DNA from: CAWCOU01 sp963797335
GTDB taxonomy: Bacteria > Pseudomonadota > Gammaproteobacteria > JAURND01
NCBI GenBank assembly: GCA_963797335.1
Contig: CAWCOU010000006.1
Coordinates: forward strand, 992,001-1,056,000
Direction: 5' to 3'
DNA length: 64,000 nt
A program made the position numbers and the translations under genes. Positions 8,217-17,136 of this stretch are shown piece by piece (within the stretch, counting starts at the first letter, position 1; every line of letters starts with the position of its first letter). Below the pieces are notes generated by a model. That model was not told the origin of the DNA and made no database searches. It worked only from the letters and a program-made list of their open reading frames with translations.

Positions 8217-8936
8217 ATGCCAACAGATCACAATAATGTAAATTCTCTCGATGCATTAGCAAATACCGAGCTGGTTGGTCATTTCATTGAGCGTTTAAAT
8301 ACATTATCGAAAAATTTTCTCCAGACACAACGTATTTTATGTAAATACTTGGATACGATAGCGATAGAGGATCAACGTCAGATCCATCGTTTGTGCGTAA
8401 CCATTTCATCGATGGCGGAAAAAGCGCGAAGCGCGCTTGAATCGATAAAAAATGGCGTTACCACAGAATTAAGATTTGCCGTTATTGAAATGAATTCTGG
8501 ATCAATTAAAAAATCAACCACACCATGGAATCAACCCGCAGCTGAGATTGTCAGCCTCTTTACAACACTTGTGGGTGGGTTTACTCATGCTCTTCAGCAA
8601 CTAACGACCTTTGGTCGACTTTTGACTCCACAATGCCAAGCCTTATTGATTCCTCTTTCCGAAATCCAGCTGGCCACTAATTGGACTGGGCTAAATTTAC
8701 CCGCTCACTCGCAAGGGAAAAAAGCCTCTCACACTGCAAATAATACTTACTATGCATTGATGAATAACACTTTTACTCCGGATTCCAAAGTAGCCGAAGG
8801 GCAGAAGGTGTCGGTCTCGGAAACCCGCACTTCTGTTCCTAAATTGAGCCCTGAGTTTTCTTTGGCAAAAAATAAAGGCAGCGCTTCCCCGGTTATTGAA
8901 GTACCCGCCGAGCCTCTATCTCTCAAGATGCCCTAA
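8217..8936 (+). CDS. Hypothetical protein, mostly helical, Ser/Pro-rich tail
   Basis: The 239-residue soluble protein has no recognised domain. The first 160 residues look alpha-helical (many Leu, Gln, Glu), with a stretch around MAEKARSALESIKNGVTTEL. From about residue 165 the sequence becomes low-complexity and rich in Ser, Thr, Pro and Lys. No signal peptide or membrane segment is seen. It stands alone and converges with ispB, whose stop is three bases beyond. Architecture (helical body plus disordered polar tail) is compatible with a Dot/Icm substrate, but that is only inference. Confidence 0.6.
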   Translation: MPTDHNNVNSLDALANTELVGHFIERLNTLSKNFLQTQRILCKYLDTIAIEDQRQIHRLCVTISSMAEKARSALESIKNGVTTELRFAVIEMNSGSIKKSTTPWNQPAAEIVSLFTTLVGGFTHALQQLTTFGRLLTPQCQALLIPLSEIQLATNWTGLNLPAHSQGKKASHTANNTYYALMNNTFTPDSKVAEGQKVSVSETRTSVPKLSPEFSLAKNKGSASPVIEVPAEPLSLKMP

Positions 8937-8938
8937 GG

Positions 8939-9952
8939 TTAATGATTTCTTTCGATGGCGACTTGAGTCAGGCCCAGTAAGGCTTCTTTATAGGGACTGG
9001 GGGGTAAAAATTGTAAGGCTTTTTTGGCCAAGTCTGCTTGGTGTTGAGCCTGTTGCCGAACATAGGCGAATGCCTGAGTGTTCTCTAAAATAGTCATGAT
9101 AGCACCTAAATCATCCAATCCACCTTGTCGTATGGCAGAGCGAATCAGCTCAGCTTCGGCGGCTGTTGCATGTTGAAGGGCGTAAATCAGTGGTAGTGTC
9201 GCTTTTCCTTCCGCCAAATCATCCCCGATATTTTTGCCACTTTTTTCCGGAGCGATGGCGTAATCCAACCAATCATCGATCATTTGAAAGGCCATACCTA
9301 GATGTAAGCCATATTGCGATAGCCATTTCTGCTCTTGGGGCGTTGCCGAGGCAATTACTGCCCCCACTTCTACAGCCGCTGCGAATAATGTCGCCGTTTT
9401 GGCGCTAATGACTTGCATATAATGGCTTTCGGTCACCTCAGGATTATGACGATTCATGAGTTGAATCATCTCACCTTCCGCAATGGTATTAGTGGCATCA
9501 GCCAAAATCTGCAGGATAGGCATGTGTTGCAGAGAGGTCATCAATTGGAAGGCGCGTGAATATAAAAAATCACCGGTTAATATACTGTATTGATTACCCC
9601 AAATGGCATTAGCGGTAGATTGGCCTCGACGTAAGCTAGAGACATCGACCACATCATCGTGTAATAGGGTGGCTGTATGGAGAAATTCAATAATGGCGGC
9701 CAGAGCAATATGCTGACTGCCTTGGTAATGAAGAAGTTTAGCCGTCAGCAGGGTGAGTAGTGGCCGCAATCGTTTACCGCCACTGTTCAGGATGTGCTCG
9801 GCAATTTTCGCGATCAACGGAACTTCAGTCTGTAGGCTTTGCAGAATCAAGTCGTTGACCTGTGCAAAATCCCCCGCTACCCGGTTGCGTATGGTCTTTA
9901 GTAAGCTATGCTCACCGGAATCTGTTTGTACATGATTGTTGACGATAAACAT
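8939..9952 (-). CDS. ispB: Octaprenyl diphosphate synthase
   Basis: This enzyme builds the long polyprenyl side chain of ubiquinone from farnesyl and isopentenyl diphosphates. The 337-residue protein carries the trans-prenyltransferase motifs GGKRLRP (58-64), the first aspartate-rich motif DDVVD (99-103) followed by LRRG, and the second, DDWLDY. In many gammaproteobacteria ispB diverges from rplU-rpmA-obg; here it diverges from a LysE-type exporter. It works with ispA (30543) and ubiEJB (49-52 kb) in the same pathway. Confidence 0.95.
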   Translation of the reverse strand: MFIVNNHVQTDSGEHSLLKTIRNRVAGDFAQVNDLILQSLQTEVPLIAKIAEHILNSGGKRLRPLLTLLTAKLLHYQGSQHIALAAIIEFLHTATLLHDDVVDVSSLRRGQSTANAIWGNQYSILTGDFLYSRAFQLMTSLQHMPILQILADATNTIAEGEMIQLMNRHNPEVTESHYMQVISAKTATLFAAAVEVGAVIASATPQEQKWLSQYGLHLGMAFQMIDDWLDYAIAPEKSGKNIGDDLAEGKATLPLIYALQHATAAEAELIRSAIRQGGLDDLGAIMTILENTQAFAYVRQQAQHQADLAKKALQFLPPSPYKEALLGLTQVAIERNH

Positions 9953-10271
9953 GATAAATTTAGCAGTTGCTCACGGTATGGAAAGTATTTCTGCTCAAGA
10001 CCGAGGTCTGATACGTTAAGTCGAAGTATAACCCGAAACGGGTTAAAACTGTAACAGCTTAGCCCCAGGATGGAGAGGTTCGTATTTTGTTGATTTTGGC
10101 AAGAAAATTTTTCTCAAAATGCACACACACTTATGTATGCTGCGCTTTTTCGAAAACTTTTCTCACCAACTCGACTAAAATCTGAGCGTTTGTGTCAAAG
10201 ATATGGGGTGCTTGAGCTCACTTAAAACTAAGAAAAATTGATAGTTAAGTCTCTCAGGGGTTTAAGGGTTG
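9953..10271. other. Divergent intergenic region with short hairpin
   Basis: This 319-bp spacer lies between the divergent ispB and lysE-like genes and must hold both promoters. A small perfect hairpin (TAACCCG-AAA-CGGGTTA) lies at 10029-10045. The rest shows no ORF and no recognised RNA. Confidence 0.5.
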
Positions 10272-10922
10272 ATGATACAAACCTATTTATTCGGTTTTTT
10301 TACTATTGCCAGTATACACTGCTTGGGCTTGGTTTCCCCTGGCCCTGATTTTGTTTTGGTGATGAAGAACGCGTTTCTTTACCCCACTCGCACCGCCATT
10401 TTTACTTCTTTAGGCATAGCGCTTGGCATCGTCGTACACGTAAGTTACTGCCTACTGGGTTTGGCTATCTTGATTGAAAAATCCCCTACTCTTTTTACCG
10501 TCATAAAATATCTGGGCGCTGCCTATTTATTTTATATTGGCATCAAAGCCCTTTTGGCAAAAACCGATAACAGAACTTCAGCACCGAATACCCACGAGGC
10601 TAGCGTTCACGCACCGTTATCCGATTGGCAAAGTTTGAAACAAGGTTTTTTATGCAATGTGTTGAATCCCAAAGCCAGTTTGTTTCTGTTAGGGATCTTC
10701 ACCATTGCTATTAAGCCGTCGACCCCCATCTGGTTGCAATGTATTTACGGCGCCTGGATGGTACTTGCCACTTTTTTATGGTTTGGGTTCATCAGCTTAT
10801 TAATCACCCACCCTGTGGTGCGTCAGCGCATTTTTAAAATTCAACCCTTGGTCACGAAAGGTCTGGGGGTATTGTTGATTTTATTTGCCTTGGATTTAGC
10901 TGTGTTTGTGCATCCTACTTGA
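10272..10922 (+). CDS. LysE/RhtB-family amino-acid exporter
   Basis: The 216-residue inner-membrane protein of the LysE/RhtB/CadD group exports amino acids or derivatives. It has about six hydrophobic segments and the N-terminal family signature SPGPDFVLVMKNA. A second typical stretch, LGAAYLFYIGIKALL, follows in the third segment, and CNVLNPKASLF lies in the fourth. ATG 10272 is preferred to the adjacent TTG 10269; CAGGGG lies upstream. The gene overlaps the TTG-start form of rsmE and lies 14 bases before its likely ATG, so the two probably share a transcript. Substrate is not predictable. Confidence 0.88.
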   Translation: MIQTYLFGFFTIASIHCLGLVSPGPDFVLVMKNAFLYPTRTAIFTSLGIALGIVVHVSYCLLGLAILIEKSPTLFTVIKYLGAAYLFYIGIKALLAKTDNRTSAPNTHEASVHAPLSDWQSLKQGFLCNVLNPKASLFLLGIFTIAIKPSTPIWLQCIYGAWMVLATFLWFGFISLLITHPVVRQRIFKIQPLVTKGLGVLLILFALDLAVFVHPT

Positions 10923-10936
10923 GAACCTTCTTTGCT

Positions 10937-11668
10937 ATGCGTCGCACTCGAATCTACTGTCCTGGGCCTCTACAAATTGGCGATAAAGTGACTGCCAGTT
11001 TAAATGCTAGCCTCCATTTACTGCGGGTATTACGATTACGCCCAGGGGCCTCTATTGAAATTTTCGACGGACATGGCCAGGCATTTTTAGCCACTCTGTT
11101 GGAAAGTGAAGGCAAGCTTGCTGTTCTGGCTATTCAAGAGTCTGTTGTCGGTATGATGCCTTCGCCACTGCAAATCCATTTAGGCCAAGGCATTTCCAGG
11201 GGGGATAAAATGGATTACACCCTGCAAAAAGCCGTTGAGCTGGGGGTGCATATGATTACCCCGTTGTTTACCGAGTTCAGTGGCGTTGAGTTAACCGGGG
11301 AGCGAATGGCGAAACGTTTAGCGCATTGGCGAGCCGTGGTGATTGGGGCCTGCGAGCAATGCGGGCGTAATGATTTACCGGTCATACACACACCCACGGC
11401 CATGGATGTTTGGATGGCTCAATGCCAGGAAACTTTAAAATTGATGTTAGAACCCAGTGCTGGTATGCGTCTGGGGGAGCTCTCGCCACCAGCCAGCACT
11501 ATTGCTTTATTGGCTGGACCGGAGGGCGGATTTAGCCCGAGGGAGAGGGATTTAGCGCCACAACATGGTTTTTTAGCATTACGGTTAGGCCCTCGAATTT
11601 TACGTACGGAAACAGCGGCAGTGGCCGCTATCACGGCTTTGCAATGCTTATTCGGGGATATGAAGTAG
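10937..11668 (+). CDS. rsmE: 16S rRNA m3U1498 methyltransferase RsmE
   Basis: RsmE methylates N3 of U1498 in 16S rRNA using SAM; it is a SPOUT-class knotted enzyme with an N-terminal PUA-like domain. The start MRRTRIYCPGPL at ATG 10937 (GAGAA upstream) matches the family N-terminus better than TTG 10919. Key stretches are KMDYTLQKAVELGV, a CEQCGRN run, LLAGPEGGFSPRE and the knot region LGPRILRTETAA. The 243-residue length is normal. Confidence 0.94.
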   Translation: MRRTRIYCPGPLQIGDKVTASLNASLHLLRVLRLRPGASIEIFDGHGQAFLATLLESEGKLAVLAIQESVVGMMPSPLQIHLGQGISRGDKMDYTLQKAVELGVHMITPLFTEFSGVELTGERMAKRLAHWRAVVIGACEQCGRNDLPVIHTPTAMDVWMAQCQETLKLMLEPSAGMRLGELSPPASTIALLAGPEGGFSPRERDLAPQHGFLALRLGPRILRTETAAVAAITALQCLFGDMK

Positions 11669-11746
11669 GGATGACGGTTCTCCCCCTTAACCCCTAGGGT
11701 AGCACATATCTTTTTCAATCAACTGAGCGTCAGTATTAGATTAGGG

Positions 11747-11936
11747 TTAGCACTGTAAGCCCCCTCTCCCGCGCGAGGGGCTTGAATAAAGGCTCTGAAC
11801 TTGTTCGCGGGAGAGGGTTGGGGAGAGGGCGAAGGGATAGCGCGAGACTTTACCCTCTCCCCTAACCCTCTCCCGCGAATAGGTTTGCAGCTTTTGCCCA
11901 AACTCCTCGCGCGGGAGAGGGGGTTTACAGTGCTAA
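11747..11936. mobile_element. 190-bp MITE-like element with 32-bp terminal inverted repeats
   Basis: The ends 11747-11778 and 11905-11936 are inverted copies beginning TTAGCACTGTAA and running through CTCTCCCGCGCGAGG, with one mismatch in 32. A second inverted pair based on CCCTCTCCCGCGAA/CGCGGGAGAGGG lies inside, so the whole element can fold into a long hairpin. It encodes nothing convincing. Target duplication is not clear. It fills the gap between rsmE and the small membrane protein. Confidence 0.8.
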
Positions 11937-12003
11937 TCGTTAATCCGGGGCCTACTCACAGTTGACTAAAAAAGATCTAGCCTTAACCTCCGTGCGCCAA
12001 CGA

Positions 12004-12249
12004 TTATTTTTTATGGCGATACCAGCGCAAGATGCCGAGTAGGCTGATAATGACCCAAGCCGTTTCAATCACAGCGGAAGGGAGATTCCAGGAGAAGCTT
12101 AAAGAGATCAGAATTAAGATGGCCCCTACTAAATTCAGAAAGGGGTATGAAAAGCTCAGTGCGGGTAATTTACCGCATTGCAGTAACGAATAAGCCAGCA
12201 AGATTAAAATAACACCAATAATGCCAATGATATTACCTAGGTAAGCCAT
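12004..12249 (-). CDS. Small membrane protein, CBU_0592-like
   Basis: The 81-residue protein has three hydrophobic segments (about 5-22, 28-50, 56-75) and a basic end (RWYRHKK). Length and pattern (an N-terminal IGIIGVILILLAYSL, a PFLNLVGAILILISL core) fit the small family named after Coxiella CBU_0592, recalled from memory rather than searched. The ribosome site CAGGAAA supports ATG 12249. Function unknown. Confidence 0.7.
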   Translation of the reverse strand: MAYLGNIIGIIGVILILLAYSLLQCGKLPALSFSYPFLNLVGAILILISLSFSWNLPSAVIETAWVIISLLGILRWYRHKK

Positions 12250-12312
12250 TGTTTTTCCTGACTAAGCGGTTTTAATGTTGCAGGGCCCAACAACCGTGTT
12301 TATAATGGGTGG

Positions 12313-13521
12313 ATGAAACTTTCATACGCGCAGAATAAGAAATATTTTGGTATTTTAGCAGGTTGGTTTGCTGTTGCAACCGCCTTTTTTTTACCCTTAT
12401 CCACTTCCTGCAGTGATTTCTGTTTTATGGCCGCCCCCATATTATGCCTATGTGCCGGTCAATTACAGGACAAATGGCGGCTTATCTGGGAACGCCGTGC
12501 CGTTTTTATCTTCTTAGTTCTATTCGCGCTATTTGTTTTCGGCGCCTTTTATTCCAGCGCCCCCACAAAATACATATTCATCTACCTTTTCAAATTCGAT
12601 AAACTGCTGTTAGGTGTTTTGTTCGTCCCTATATTTATTAACAACAAATGGGCTTCGTTGGCCATACACGCCTTTCTTCTCACCACCGTGGTCACCTTAG
12701 GTGCGGCTTTAATAAAAAAACTGGGCTTCATCCATACCCCAGGATTCGGTGAGCTATTGGTCTTCAAAGATCGTATCCACACTTCATTTGTTCTAGCCAT
12801 GGGCAGTTTTTTTTGCGGCGTTTTGTTTTTTACGCAAACGCCCAATAAATGGCGGTGGTTTTACCTTGTCCTCGGAATAATCATCACATTTACACTATTC
12901 GCGATGGACGGCAGATCCGGTTATTTTATTTTCTTTGGATTATTGCTTTTACTGTTCTGGGAACGTTGGCGCTGGCAAGGCATTATCGGTTATGTCCTGC
13001 TCAGTGTTTTCATTGTGACGACGGCTTACACCTTTTCATCGACGTTTAAATTACGCATTCAGGAAATCGGACAGGATATACAAAATTATCGACAAGGAAC
13101 CGATATTAACACTTCCGTTGGCTTGCGAACGAGTTATGTTCAGCACGGGCTCATGATTATGAAAGAGCATCCCTTTTTCGGTACAGGAACCGGCAGTGCG
13201 GCTGGGGATTACCATGCCATGCATGTACAGTATATGATGGACAAAAAAACAGTTAATCCACATAATGAGTACCTCAACATTAGCATACAGCTGGGGATAG
13301 TTGGGTTAGCGGTATTCTTAATCGCCTTTTATTTACAGTGGCGAGACAGCTCGCTGCTAACCCAAGAAATGCGCTATATTGCACGCGGTCTGGTCATTGC
13401 GCTGACTATTGGTTGCTTGGCTAATTCTTGGTTAATGGATAGTATGGAAGGACATTTTTATATTTATTTTATGGCGATGGCTTTCGCTACCCAAATTTCT
13501 TCCCGGCCATTAAAACTATGA
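12313..13521 (+). CDS. O-antigen ligase / Wzy-type membrane protein
   Basis: The 402-residue polytopic protein of the O-antigen ligase superfamily probably transfers or polymerises a surface glycan on the periplasmic face. About ten hydrophobic segments are seen. The DGRSGYFIFFG stretch and the late loop with HPFFGTGTGS and NPHNEYLNISIQLGIVGL are the usual family signatures; the His in PHNEY is the conserved one. It may act on lipid A-core or another undecaprenyl-linked sugar; the exact role cannot be set. It overlaps the next gene by 4 bases. Confidence 0.86.
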   Translation: MKLSYAQNKKYFGILAGWFAVATAFFLPLSTSCSDFCFMAAPILCLCAGQLQDKWRLIWERRAVFIFLVLFALFVFGAFYSSAPTKYIFIYLFKFDKLLLGVLFVPIFINNKWASLAIHAFLLTTVVTLGAALIKKLGFIHTPGFGELLVFKDRIHTSFVLAMGSFFCGVLFFTQTPNKWRWFYLVLGIIITFTLFAMDGRSGYFIFFGLLLLLFWERWRWQGIIGYVLLSVFIVTTAYTFSSTFKLRIQEIGQDIQNYRQGTDINTSVGLRTSYVQHGLMIMKEHPFFGTGTGSAAGDYHAMHVQYMMDKKTVNPHNEYLNISIQLGIVGLAVFLIAFYLQWRDSSLLTQEMRYIARGLVIALTIGCLANSWLMDSMEGHFYIYFMAMAFATQISSRPLKL

Positions 13522-13724
13522 CCGCTTATAAACGGTTTATCGCCGGTGCTGTTTGTCCGCATTGCCATAGCATCGATACCATTATGTTATTACTTGAGCC
13601 TGAGGAGCATATTAGTTGCGTGCACTGTGGTTGGCTGCAACGGAAAGCAGATTTGACGACGGAACAGCCAGCGCCGGCTAATTCACAGGTGATGCACTTT
13701 GTGAAGCGTTCTCGTTCCAAGTAA
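13518..13724 (+). CDS. YheV-like zinc-ribbon protein
   Basis: The 68-residue protein starts with KRFIAGAVCPHC and has a second CVHCGW pair, giving a CxxC...CxxC zinc ribbon (Cys13/16 and Cys34/37). The opening KRFIAGA and the charged tail match the YheV (DUF2387) family; function unknown. It overlaps the O-antigen-ligase-like gene by 4 bases (ATGA), and trmL follows closely. Confidence 0.85.
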   Translation: MTAYKRFIAGAVCPHCHSIDTIMLLLEPEEHISCVHCGWLQRKADLTTEQPAPANSQVMHFVKRSRSK

Positions 13725-13754
13725 TCTTTGAGGTTCCTGCTTTCGATAACACCT

Positions 13755-14222
13755 ATGTTTCATATTGCACTTTTTCAACCTGAAATCCCGCCTAATACCG
13801 GCAATATTATTCGCCTCAGTGCCAATATCGGCGCTCGCCTACACCTTATTTACCCACTCGGTTTCGCGCTGGACGATAAGCAATTACGCCGAGCCGGGTT
13901 GGATTACCATGAATGGGCGGATGTTCATGAATATCCGCATTATTCGGATTTTTTAACGCGGCGTCCTCAAGGTCGCTTGTTTGCTTGTTCCACTAAAGGG
14001 CATACGGGTTATCATCAAGTGGAATTTAAAGAGCACGATACTTTTTTGTTTGGTCCTGAAACGCGCGGACTCCCCATGGAGATTCTGTCTAACTTCGAGC
14101 CAGCGGATATTATTTATATTCCAATGCTGCCGAATAACCGCAGCTTAAATCTTTCAAATGCGGTTGCTGTTATTTTGTACGAAGCTTGGCGACAGCAGGG
14201 ATTTTTAGGCTCATTACGATAA
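13755..14222 (+). CDS. trmL: tRNA (cytidine/uridine-34 2'-O)-methyltransferase TrmL
   Basis: TrmL methylates the ribose of the wobble base in tRNA-Leu isoacceptors; it is a small SPOUT enzyme. The 155-residue product begins MFHIALFQPEIPPNTGNIIR, the family N-terminus. It then has DDKQLRRAGLDYHEW, FGPETRGLP and the knot segment IPMLPNNRSLNLSNAV. ATG 13755 is chosen over an upstream TTG at 13728 because of this match. Confidence 0.95.
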   Translation: MFHIALFQPEIPPNTGNIIRLSANIGARLHLIYPLGFALDDKQLRRAGLDYHEWADVHEYPHYSDFLTRRPQGRLFACSTKGHTGYHQVEFKEHDTFLFGPETRGLPMEILSNFEPADIIYIPMLPNNRSLNLSNAVAVILYEAWRQQGFLGSLR

Positions 14223-14237
14223 CTAGACTAGCGCCTG

Positions 14238-14283
14238 TCGTCACCCCGTTTACGTCGGCCCGCGGCTTGTCCGCGGGATCCAG
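14238..14283. repeat. Palindromic repeat, family C (CCGCGG...GGGATCCAG type)
   Basis: CGTCACCCCG is followed by GCCCGCGGCTTGTCCGCGGG and ATCCAG. This resembles the unit at 63013-63042 in having a GTC-CC(G) start, a GC-rich hairpin and a GGGATCCAG end. It lies after the trmL stop. Confidence 0.6.
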
Positions 14284-14348
14284 TAAAAGCTTCTTTCATG
14301 GCGGGACGACGAACATAGGATGGACGCTAGTAGGTTTTAAGGGAAATA

Positions 14349-14375
14349 AAAAAAGGCGCTGATAAGCGCCTTTTT
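14349..14375. terminator. Bidirectional Rho-independent terminator
   Basis: AAAAAGGCGC-(TGATAA)-GCGCCTTTTT forms a compact GC stem flanked by an A-run and a T-run. It can terminate trmL from the left and the secreted His-rich gene from the right. Confidence 0.85.
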
Positions 14376-14393
14376 AAAGACTAGACAATACTT

Positions 14394-14666
14394 TTATTGT
14401 GCAGTCGAGGTGCTGCTGGCATCGCTGGCAGGAGCAGCTTCTTTGCCATGGTGGTGGTGATGCTTTTTACCGTGAGCAGGCTTAGCAGCTTCAGAACCCG
14501 TGTTGCTGGCTTCAGAACCGGCGCCAGAAACAGCAGAGGTAGCAACAGCTGCGTTGGAATCTACAGCAGCAGAAGTACCAGCAGCGGTGCCAGCATCTTG
14601 AGCGAAAACAGCGGTAGAAACTACACCAGCAGCTAATAAAACTAATAATTTTTTACCGAAAGTCAT
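14394..14666 (-). CDS. Small secreted Ala/Ser-rich protein with a His-rich patch
   Basis: The 90-residue product starts at ATG 14666, preceded by TAGGAGA; an upstream in-frame start at 14714 lacks such a site. It has a signal peptide (about 1-22, ending VFAQ), then a low-complexity Ala/Ser/Thr/Gly chain. A basic HGKKHHHHHGKE patch near residue 65 could bind metal. The AVSGAG stretch also occurs in the secreted protein at 6212. Function unknown. Confidence 0.7.
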   Translation of the reverse strand: MTFGKKLLVLLAAGVVSTAVFAQDAGTAAGTSAAVDSNAAVATSAVSGAGSEASNTGSEAAKPAHGKKHHHHHGKEAAPASDASSTSTAQ

Positions 14667-14772
14667 GACAAAATCTCCTAATATTTTAGTGAATACGGTG
14701 ATCCCTTTAGACAAGGGTGCGCAATCATAGCTAAAAAAACTTCCCTTTGGAAGAGGGAGGCCCGTAATTCCA

Positions 14773-15627
14773 CTATTCTTGTAACACTTTTTTTATTTTG
14801 TCCATCGCCATTTTCTCAATCTGTCGCACTCGTTCAGCTGAGATTTGGTATTGTGCCGCAAGGTCATGCAATGTGGCTTTCTCTTCCGCCAACCAGCGAC
14901 GGCGTAAGATATCCTGACTGCGCTCATCTAAAGAGAGTAGCGCTTGGTGAAGCCCTTGTTCTCGGCTCTCGGTCCAATCTCGGCTTTCCAATTGTAATGC
15001 GGGGTTGTAACGATGATCTTCCAAATAATGTTCTGGGGCAAAGCCTTCGCCAGATGCATCGCCGCTTTCCGTCGCGTGAAAAGATTCGTAGTGCGCGTTT
15101 AAGCGCTCCTCCATGGTTCGTACTTCTTCACGGCTGACGTTAAGATCGTCGGCGACAGAGTTAATTTCATCCTCGGTAAACCAACCTAATCGGCGGGTTA
15201 CTTTGCGCAGATTAAAGAACAGTTTTCGTTGTGCCTTGGTGGTGGCAATTTTAACGATACGCCAATTGCGCAAAATAAACTCGTGGATTTCTGCCTTGAT
15301 CCAATGCACTGCAAAAGAAACCAGTCGAACTCCGACATTGGGATCAAAACGCTTAACGGCCTTCATTAGGCCAACGTTGCCTTCCTGGATCAGGTCACCC
15401 AACGCTAAACCGTAACCTAAGTAGCCACGAGCCACCCGCACGACAAAACGCAGGTGCGACAAAACCAGCTGTTTAGCTGCCTCTAAATCTTTGTGGTCAT
15501 AAAAACGGGCGGCGAGATCCTGCTCTTCTTCCAGGGTCAACAAGGGAATGCTATTCACTCTGGCAATGTAAGCATCCAAACTGCCTATGGGTAAGGCAAA
15601 GTCCATTTTTTGCAGACTTTTATTCAT
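14773..15627 (-). CDS. rpoH: Heat-shock sigma factor RpoH (sigma 32)
   Basis: RpoH directs RNA polymerase to heat-shock promoters. The 284-residue product has region 2 (DLIQEGNVGLMKAVKRFDP, then VRLVSFAVHWIKAEIHEF) and the RpoH-specific RNWRIVKIATTKAQRKLFF stretch. It also has region 4 with a helix-turn-helix near the end (ISAERVRQIEKMAMDKIKK). Start ATG 15627 follows AAGGTG. ftsE/ftsX, the common neighbours in other gammaproteobacteria, are absent; the icm genes lie upstream on the same strand. Confidence 0.95.
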   Translation of the reverse strand: MNKSLQKMDFALPIGSLDAYIARVNSIPLLTLEEEQDLAARFYDHKDLEAAKQLVLSHLRFVVRVARGYLGYGLALGDLIQEGNVGLMKAVKRFDPNVGVRLVSFAVHWIKAEIHEFILRNWRIVKIATTKAQRKLFFNLRKVTRRLGWFTEDEINSVADDLNVSREEVRTMEERLNAHYESFHATESGDASGEGFAPEHYLEDHRYNPALQLESRDWTESREQGLHQALLSLDERSQDILRRRWLAEEKATLHDLAAQYQISAERVRQIEKMAMDKIKKVLQE

Positions 15628-15718
15628 GAGTATTCACCTTTAGTATTTTTTGTGCTGCCCAGCGCTGACCAGAATGAACACGTGGGTGCTCAATAAAGGG
15701 CGTGCCTGGGGCAAAGCG

Positions 15719-16741
15719 CTATTTTTTCGATAATTCTCTTATGGTTGCTGCTTCTTGTTGTCGATTCAACAGTTGATTGGTCTTCATGTTTTCTAACAAT
15801 ATGGCGCTTAATGTGGCAAGTATCCGCTCATTATCCATATGCAACTCATAAATTTGTCGTTGTGTTTCCGCCTGAATAAAGAGATTTTCTCTCTGTACTG
15901 TTTGGAAAGAAGCCCCGACCATGCTTTTGTACCAATCGTGGATATTATCGGTACGACGGGTGGCTATGTATTTTTGCACCTCTAGCGGGCTAGCGTCGTT
16001 TTGCTTCATTCCGGCATCTTTACCCAAATTTTCTGCGGGTAGGCGTTCGGCGTAAAGCCTGAGCAGGTTGTTTTCCGCAATGGCGCGGGCTGCTACTAGT
16101 GAACGCAAATAAAGCCGATAGTCTCTGCCCGCTGGCGAACTTTCAAATCGCTGCCGTTGATCTGCCGAGAGTGTGGATAAATCAACCGTTGAAATAGGAT
16201 CAACGGTCTGCATGAGGAAATCGATGTAATTTGTCGCGTTCTTCTTATCATCTTCACTAGTGTACGCAGCTGGAGCAATCAGTGAGGCGATATCAAATTT
16301 GGCGTCTAGGGCAGCGGTTTTCGCCTCCTCTTGTCGGCCCGTGATATTGGCTACGGTGGTCGAAGTCGGTCTTTGATAACTATCGCTGCCAGGCATCGCG
16401 GAGAGCACCAAAGTTTTGTCCGATTGTTTCTCCCGAGTCAAGGCTTGCTTAATTTGTGATATCGATAGTTCAGTGACTTGTGGTTGAATCTTAGTTTCAC
16501 CTTTGGTCAATGCTTCACTGCCTGCCACCGTGTAGGGGTAGGTCGCGTTTTCTTCAAACATCTGTTCCAGGTAAAGTTGTTTGGCGGCATCCACCCAATC
16601 GATGATGTTGTCCCGGAAATTATTAATTGCTTCAATGAGATCTTCCAGCGTCGCAGCCTGGATGGATAGCGGCAAAATCGCCAATAATACCACCAATGAA
16701 GAAGTCCGCAGTTTTTTTGCAGCGATATGCCATCGTCTCAT
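15719..16741 (-). CDS. icmX: Probable Dot/Icm protein IcmX
   Basis: The 340-residue product has an N-terminal signal peptide (basic start, hydrophobic core LVVLLAILPL, cleavage near IQAA). The long C-terminal part includes NIHDWYKSMVGASFQTVQRE and ETQRQIYELHMDNERILATLS, which I recognise as IcmX-like. IcmX is an exported component of the type IVB secretion system needed for pore formation and intracellular growth in Legionella. The call rests on this resemblance plus its place two genes after icmW, as icmW-icmX are adjacent in Legionella. It is shorter than the Legionella protein (about 470 residues), and the middle section is Ala/Asp-rich. Confidence 0.78.
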   Translation of the reverse strand: MRRWHIAAKKLRTSSLVVLLAILPLSIQAATLEDLIEAINNFRDNIIDWVDAAKQLYLEQMFEENATYPYTVAGSEALTKGETKIQPQVTELSISQIKQALTREKQSDKTLVLSAMPGSDSYQRPTSTTVANITGRQEEAKTAALDAKFDIASLIAPAAYTSEDDKKNATNYIDFLMQTVDPISTVDLSTLSADQRQRFESSPAGRDYRLYLRSLVAARAIAENNLLRLYAERLPAENLGKDAGMKQNDASPLEVQKYIATRRTDNIHDWYKSMVGASFQTVQRENLFIQAETQRQIYELHMDNERILATLSAILLENMKTNQLLNRQQEAATIRELSKK

Positions 16742-16752
16742 TATACTAACCT

Positions 16753-17136
16753 CTAATAATAAATACGGTTGGTGGGTTTAGCCGGCGCAGGGGCTGCTGC
16801 CGATGGTGCGGCAGGCTCTTCTACTGGAGCCGGTGGGTTATAAGTGGGAGGGTTGGCGGGTTGGCTATACGTAGGAGCAGGGGCAGGCTGCGCTGGGTTA
16901 GCGTTCGCGGAGTTGCCAGTAATGGGCTGAGCCCTTACTAAGCCTCGTTTTTCCTGAAGTTGCTTGGAAAAACGTTGTAGATTTTCTTTTTTAGCGTCTT
17001 GGATGGATTCTAAGAGCTCTTGGCAGGTTTTTTGAAAATCTGGATTGCTTTTATAGGGTTCTTGTTCGCAATCGAGATCGGCGTAACTGGCGGTTACGGT
17101 TAATAATAGGGCTAAACTCAATAACTTGGCTTTCAT
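16753..17136 (-). CDS. Secreted Pro/Ala-rich protein in the icm operon
   Basis: The 127-residue product has a signal peptide (about 1-19, TASYA before DLDC). A short charged helical region follows with two cysteines (C23, C38) and the QDAKKENLQRFSKQLQEKR stretch. The C-terminal third is mostly Pro/Ala repeats (PAPAPTYSQPA, PAPVEEPAAPS, PAPAKP), ending NRIYY. It overlaps icmW by four bases and ends 11 bases before icmX, so it is translationally coupled within the operon. I do not recognise a family. It may be a periplasmic accessory of the secretion system; that is inferred from position alone. Confidence 0.75.
   Translation of the reverse strand: MKAKLLSLALLLTVTASYADLDCEQEPYKSNPDFQKTCQELLESIQDAKKENLQRFSKQLQEKRGLVRAQPITGNSANANPAQPAPAPTYSQPANPPTYNPPAPVEEPAAPSAAAPAPAKPTNRIYY

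Noticed and set aside
11719..11901. 60-codon frame inside the MITE-like element
   Set aside because: Produced by the GC-rich palindrome; Pro/Ser/Arg composition, no start signal.
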